Shown: positions 61,639 to 64,000 of the stretch, piece by piece
Numbering within the stretch: position 1 is the stretch's first letter
How the letters are laid out: the number at the start of each line of letters is the position of its first letter
Assembly (NCBI GenBank): GCA_039976075.1
Contig: JBDWFY010000009.1
Coordinates: 248,001-312,000 of the forward strand
From: JBDWFY01 sp039976075
GTDB lineage: Bacteria > Pseudomonadota > Alphaproteobacteria > Rhizobiales > Stappiaceae
DNA length: 64,000 bases
Reading direction: 5' to 3'
Program-made: the position numbers and the translations under genes
Notes under the pieces: generated by a model
The model's database searches: none
What the model was told of the DNA's origin: nothing
Seen by the model: only the letters and a program-made list of their open reading frames with translations

Positions 61639-62826
61639 ATGGTTCAGGATTTGAATTCTAGAAACGACGTCTGGCTTGATGCAGACTCCTGTTCGCTTGA
61701 GGAATTCGCTGCTCAAGTCGAAGTCGAAACCCGACGTGATGATGTGCCGCTAGCGGTCGAGATAGCAGCAAATATTCCGCTCTATGATGCCAGGCTGGTT
61801 CGGGCCACCCTGCAAAACCCCGCAGAGTTGAAGGCCTATATGGCTGAATGGCAGCACGTGTTTGAAAAAGGCGCTGGCATCGTCGTATTCAAGGGTGCTT
61901 ATGAAGATACCGGTAGTGTCGATGCAGTCACGGAAGTGTTGAACGCAATCATTGCCAGGGAAGAGCAAATGTCAGCCGGGTCCGGCGACCATTTTGCGCC
62001 AGCGGGAGCGAACAGCCGGGTCTGGAACGCTCATGAGAAGCTCTGCATGGCAAGCCCGGAATTGTTTGCGTACTACAATGCCAACGAGATCATACCGGTG
62101 ATCAGTCGTTCCTGGCTGGGCCCGTACTACCAGATCACGACCCAAGTTAACGTAGTGAGACCAGGTGGAAAGGCCCAGACATGTCATCGCGACTACCATA
62201 TGGGCTTTCAGAAAATTGAAGAATTGGTGCAATATCCGGCACACATTCACGCATTGACGTCTGCCTTGACCTTGCAGGGTGCTGTTGCCCATTGCGATAT
62301 GCCAATAGAGTCCGGACCGACAAAACTTCTTCCATATTCCCAGACGTATAAGCCGGGTTTCTTCGCGACGCTTCTTCCAGAGTTCAGGGCGTACTTCGAG
62401 GACAACTACGTTCAACTGCCGCTGGAAAAAGGCGATGCCCTGTTTTTCAATCCGGCCGTTTTTCATGCTGCTGGTGAAAATGTTTCTTCCAATATCGACC
62501 GTTTTGCCAATCTTATGCAGATCGGTTCCGGCTATGGGCGCTCGATTGAAATCCTCGACCGAACTCGGATGAGCGCGGCGCTTTACCCGGCATTGTCGAC
62601 CCTTGCCGCCACAGGCAAACTTGGGCCCTCGGCAATTGAGAATGTGATTGCCGCTTGCGCGGAAGGTTATCCGTTCCCCGCCAATCTGGATATTGATTCA
62701 CCTTTGAGCGGAATGGCGCCGGAAAGTCAGCAGGAATTGATGCGGCGGGCTCTTGACGAATCGTGGTCGACTGACAGGTTTCTTCAGGCGCTGAACGAGC
62801 AGGCTGCACGGAAAAGATCCCACTGA
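61639..62826 (+). CDS. Phytanoyl-CoA-dioxygenase-like Fe(II)/2OG oxygenase
   Basis: A 395-residue oxygenase. The double-stranded beta-helix core shows TQVNVVRPGGKAQTCHRDYH with H-x-D as HRD (iron ligands), and the distal part AVFHAAGENVSSNIDRFANL with the third His and the 2OG-binding Arg. It is longer than usual PhyH proteins: an N-terminal region of about 60 residues and a helical C-terminal part are added. Substrate unknown. GGGA precedes 61639. Context: LysR upstream and a convergent sugar ABC operon downstream, without a clear pathway link. Confidence 0.78.
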   Translation: MVQDLNSRNDVWLDADSCSLEEFAAQVEVETRRDDVPLAVEIAANIPLYDARLVRATLQNPAELKAYMAEWQHVFEKGAGIVVFKGAYEDTGSVDAVTEVLNAIIAREEQMSAGSGDHFAPAGANSRVWNAHEKLCMASPELFAYYNANEIIPVISRSWLGPYYQITTQVNVVRPGGKAQTCHRDYHMGFQKIEELVQYPAHIHALTSALTLQGAVAHCDMPIESGPTKLLPYSQTYKPGFFATLLPEFRAYFEDNYVQLPLEKGDALFFNPAVFHAAGENVSSNIDRFANLMQIGSGYGRSIEILDRTRMSAALYPALSTLAATGKLGPSAIENVIAACAEGYPFPANLDIDSPLSGMAPESQQELMRRALDESWSTDRFLQALNEQAARKRSH

Positions 62827-62831
62827 CGCTG

Positions 62832-62858
62832 TTTCCCGGCGCCGGCATTTACGGGAAA
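62832..62858. terminator. Hairpin between convergent oxygenase and ABC genes
   Basis: TTTCCCG and CGGGAAA are 7-bp perfect arms with a 13-base GC-rich loop, lying between two convergent stops. No long T-run. A bidirectional terminator is likely but not proven. Confidence 0.4.
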
Positions 62859-62874
62859 GAGAACGCGACAGCAG

Positions 62875-63660
62875 TCAGTTTACACCGTCGGGCAGAATGC
62901 CGGGGGCATATTCCCCATTTGGCAGTTTGCCCAGGATGATCATCTGCAAGACTTCATCCTTGTCTGTATCAGCCACATTTCCTGTCCAGACATGTCGCCC
63001 GTTCTTCATGACACATACGCGGTCGGAAAGGTCGAACACATCATGAAGGTCATGGGAAATCATGATAATCGCGATGCCTTCTTTTTTCAGATTGACGATC
63101 AGGTCGGAAACCATCTGTGTTTCATGTGGGCCAAGAGCGGCTGTTGGTTCATCCATAATCAGGATGCGAGCGTTGAATTGCAGGCAGCGGGCAATGGCGA
63201 CCGACTGACGTTGACCTCCTGAAAGGTTGCTGACCGGATCATGAAACTTGGCAAACTGGGGGTTCAATCGCTTCATGACCTGGATCGCAGCGTGCTCCAT
63301 GCCTGCCTCGTCGAGTGCGCCCCAGGGAGTGATCATTTCGCGGCCGAAAAAAATGTTCGCAGGGGTCGGCAAATTGTCCGCCAGCGCCAAAGTCTGGTAG
63401 ATCGTTTCGATGCCGAACGCCTTGGCGTCACGCGGCGTCTGTATGCTTACCTTTTCACCATTGATGCGGATTTCACCGGTATCAAGCGGGTAGGCTCCGG
63501 ACAGCATTTTGATCAGAGTAGATTTACCGGCACCATTATGGCCCAGAAGCCCCAAAACTTCGCCGGGGTAAAGTTCAATATTCATATCTTCGACGGCGTG
63601 AATGCCGCCAAACCGCTTGTTGATGCCGTTCATCTCCACGACAGGTTTTACGTCGGTCAT
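62875..63660 (-). CDS. Sugar ABC transporter ATP-binding protein (FrcA/XylG-like)
   Basis: A 261-residue single ABC domain. Walker A is GLLGHNGAGKSTLIKML, the signature NLSGGQRQSVAIARCL, Walker B ARILIMDEPTAALGP, and the switch His is in IMISHDLHDVF. Single-domain ATPases of this length serve CUT2-type sugar importers such as fructose FrcA or xylose types in rhizobia. GGGAGG precedes the ATG at 63660. It is 19 bases after the permease gene on the same strand. Confidence 0.9.
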   Translation of the reverse strand: MTDVKPVVEMNGINKRFGGIHAVEDMNIELYPGEVLGLLGHNGAGKSTLIKMLSGAYPLDTGEIRINGEKVSIQTPRDAKAFGIETIYQTLALADNLPTPANIFFGREMITPWGALDEAGMEHAAIQVMKRLNPQFAKFHDPVSNLSGGQRQSVAIARCLQFNARILIMDEPTAALGPHETQMVSDLIVNLKKEGIAIIMISHDLHDVFDLSDRVCVMKNGRHVWTGNVADTDKDEVLQMIILGKLPNGEYAPGILPDGVN

Positions 63661-63679
63661 GATCGGTCCTCCCAACCCC

Positions 63680-64000
63680 TCAGCGCTTGCGCTTTTGATA
63701 AACAACGTCAAACCACACGGCAAAAATCAGCACGCCGGCGATGATCATTTGCTGTGGCGAACTCTCAACTCCCAGCAGAACCATACCGTTTTGAAGGCTT
63801 TGCATCAGAACAGCGCCAATGAGCGCTCCCACGATGGTGCCGGTCCCGCCAGCCAACGATGTTCCGCCAATGACGGCAGCGGCAATGACCTGCAACTCGA
63901 GCAGATTGCCAATAGACAGCGGAGCGGCATTGAGCCGTGCCGTTGAGATAACAGCGCCGATAGCCGTCAGCGCCCCGATAATGGCGAAGCTGATCATCAC
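63680..64000 (-). CDS. Sugar ABC transporter permease (XylH/FrcC-type), C-terminal part
   Basis: The last 106 residues of a CUT2 permease whose gene runs off the right edge; no start codon is in the window. Conserved text: ARLNAAPLSIGNLLELQVIA, AAVIGGTSLAGGTGTIVGAL and NGMVLLGVESSPQQMIIAGV, then a basic end KRKR. The A-V-I-G-G-T-S-x-x-G-G motif is the family signature. With the ATPase downstream it forms part of a sugar importer; the binding protein should lie beyond the window. Confidence 0.92.
   Translation of the reverse strand: MMISFAIIGALTAIGAVISTARLNAAPLSIGNLLELQVIAAAVIGGTSLAGGTGTIVGALIGAVLMQSLQNGMVLLGVESSPQQMIIAGVLIFAVWFDVVYQKRKR

Overview
The window looks like a chromosomal segment of an alphaproteobacterium of the order Hyphomicrobiales (Rhizobiales). 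The support is a set of families and pairings typical of that group: a Nudix-like NAD-metabolism regulator of the NrtR/NadQ type, a UPF0314/DUF2585 protein, a TIGR02301 protein, a 17-kDa-antigen-like lipoprotein next to a DnaJ-family protein and pdxH, a RibBX-type riboflavin protein, the fabI/phosphoglycerate-mutase-like pair, the HDAC-like/xseB/dxs group, and a perfect TTAA-N7-TTAA CtrA-type site. Base composition looks moderate (not computed). No rRNA, recognisable tRNA, insertion sequence, integrase, prophage or CRISPR array was seen. The genes are densely packed and mostly housekeeping or conserved-hypothetical.

Layout. 1-9.5 kb: a cut LysR gene divergent from an MFS carrier, acuI-like reductase, a large DUF2339 membrane protein, a phosphatase/NrtR-type pair, a metallophosphoesterase and a UPF0314 pair. 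9.5-13.5 kb: a two-gene c-di-GMP signalling operon, a FecR-domain secreted protein with 45-bp tandem repeats followed by a CHASE2-PAS-GGDEF-EAL protein. 13.8-24.2 kb: HD hydrolase, ygfZ, an L,D-transpeptidase behind a CtrA-type site, small conserved proteins, a LysE-family exporter, Nudix, SRAP, GNAT and a D-2-hydroxyacid dehydrogenase. 24.4-32.9 kb: fabI, a histidine phosphatase, cyclopropane fatty acid synthase, DUF3095, aroC, ribBX and a methyltransferase. 33-45.5 kb: methyltransferases including RumA- and TlyA-type RNA methylases, a SCO protein, an MFS protein, dxs, xseB, an HDAC-like deacylase and tsaC, with two large gene-free stretches carrying probable small RNAs. 45.6-49.1 kb: a beta-oxidation-like operon. 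49.1-64 kb: a CxxCH-containing GGDEF-EAL protein, dnaJ-like, lipoprotein, pdxH, corA, lysE/argO, an omega-aminotransferase, DUF1499, an MBL hydrolase, a LysR/2OG-dioxygenase pair and the start of a sugar ABC importer.

How the parts relate. Two multidomain c-di-GMP proteins with different sensor inputs (CHASE2, and a periplasmic domain with a c-type-heme motif) suggest envelope and redox control of second-messenger signalling. Lipid genes (fabI, cfa, acyl-CoA dehydrogenase/hydratase/SDR) and isoprenoid, aromatic, flavin and PLP genes supply core metabolism. The most notable unexplained signals are non-coding: a minus-strand RNA candidate near 44.3 kb with a CCUCCC-type anti-Shine-Dalgarno stretch and a textbook terminator, an orphan plus-strand RNA candidate near 42.1 kb, and several perfect dyads in promoter regions.
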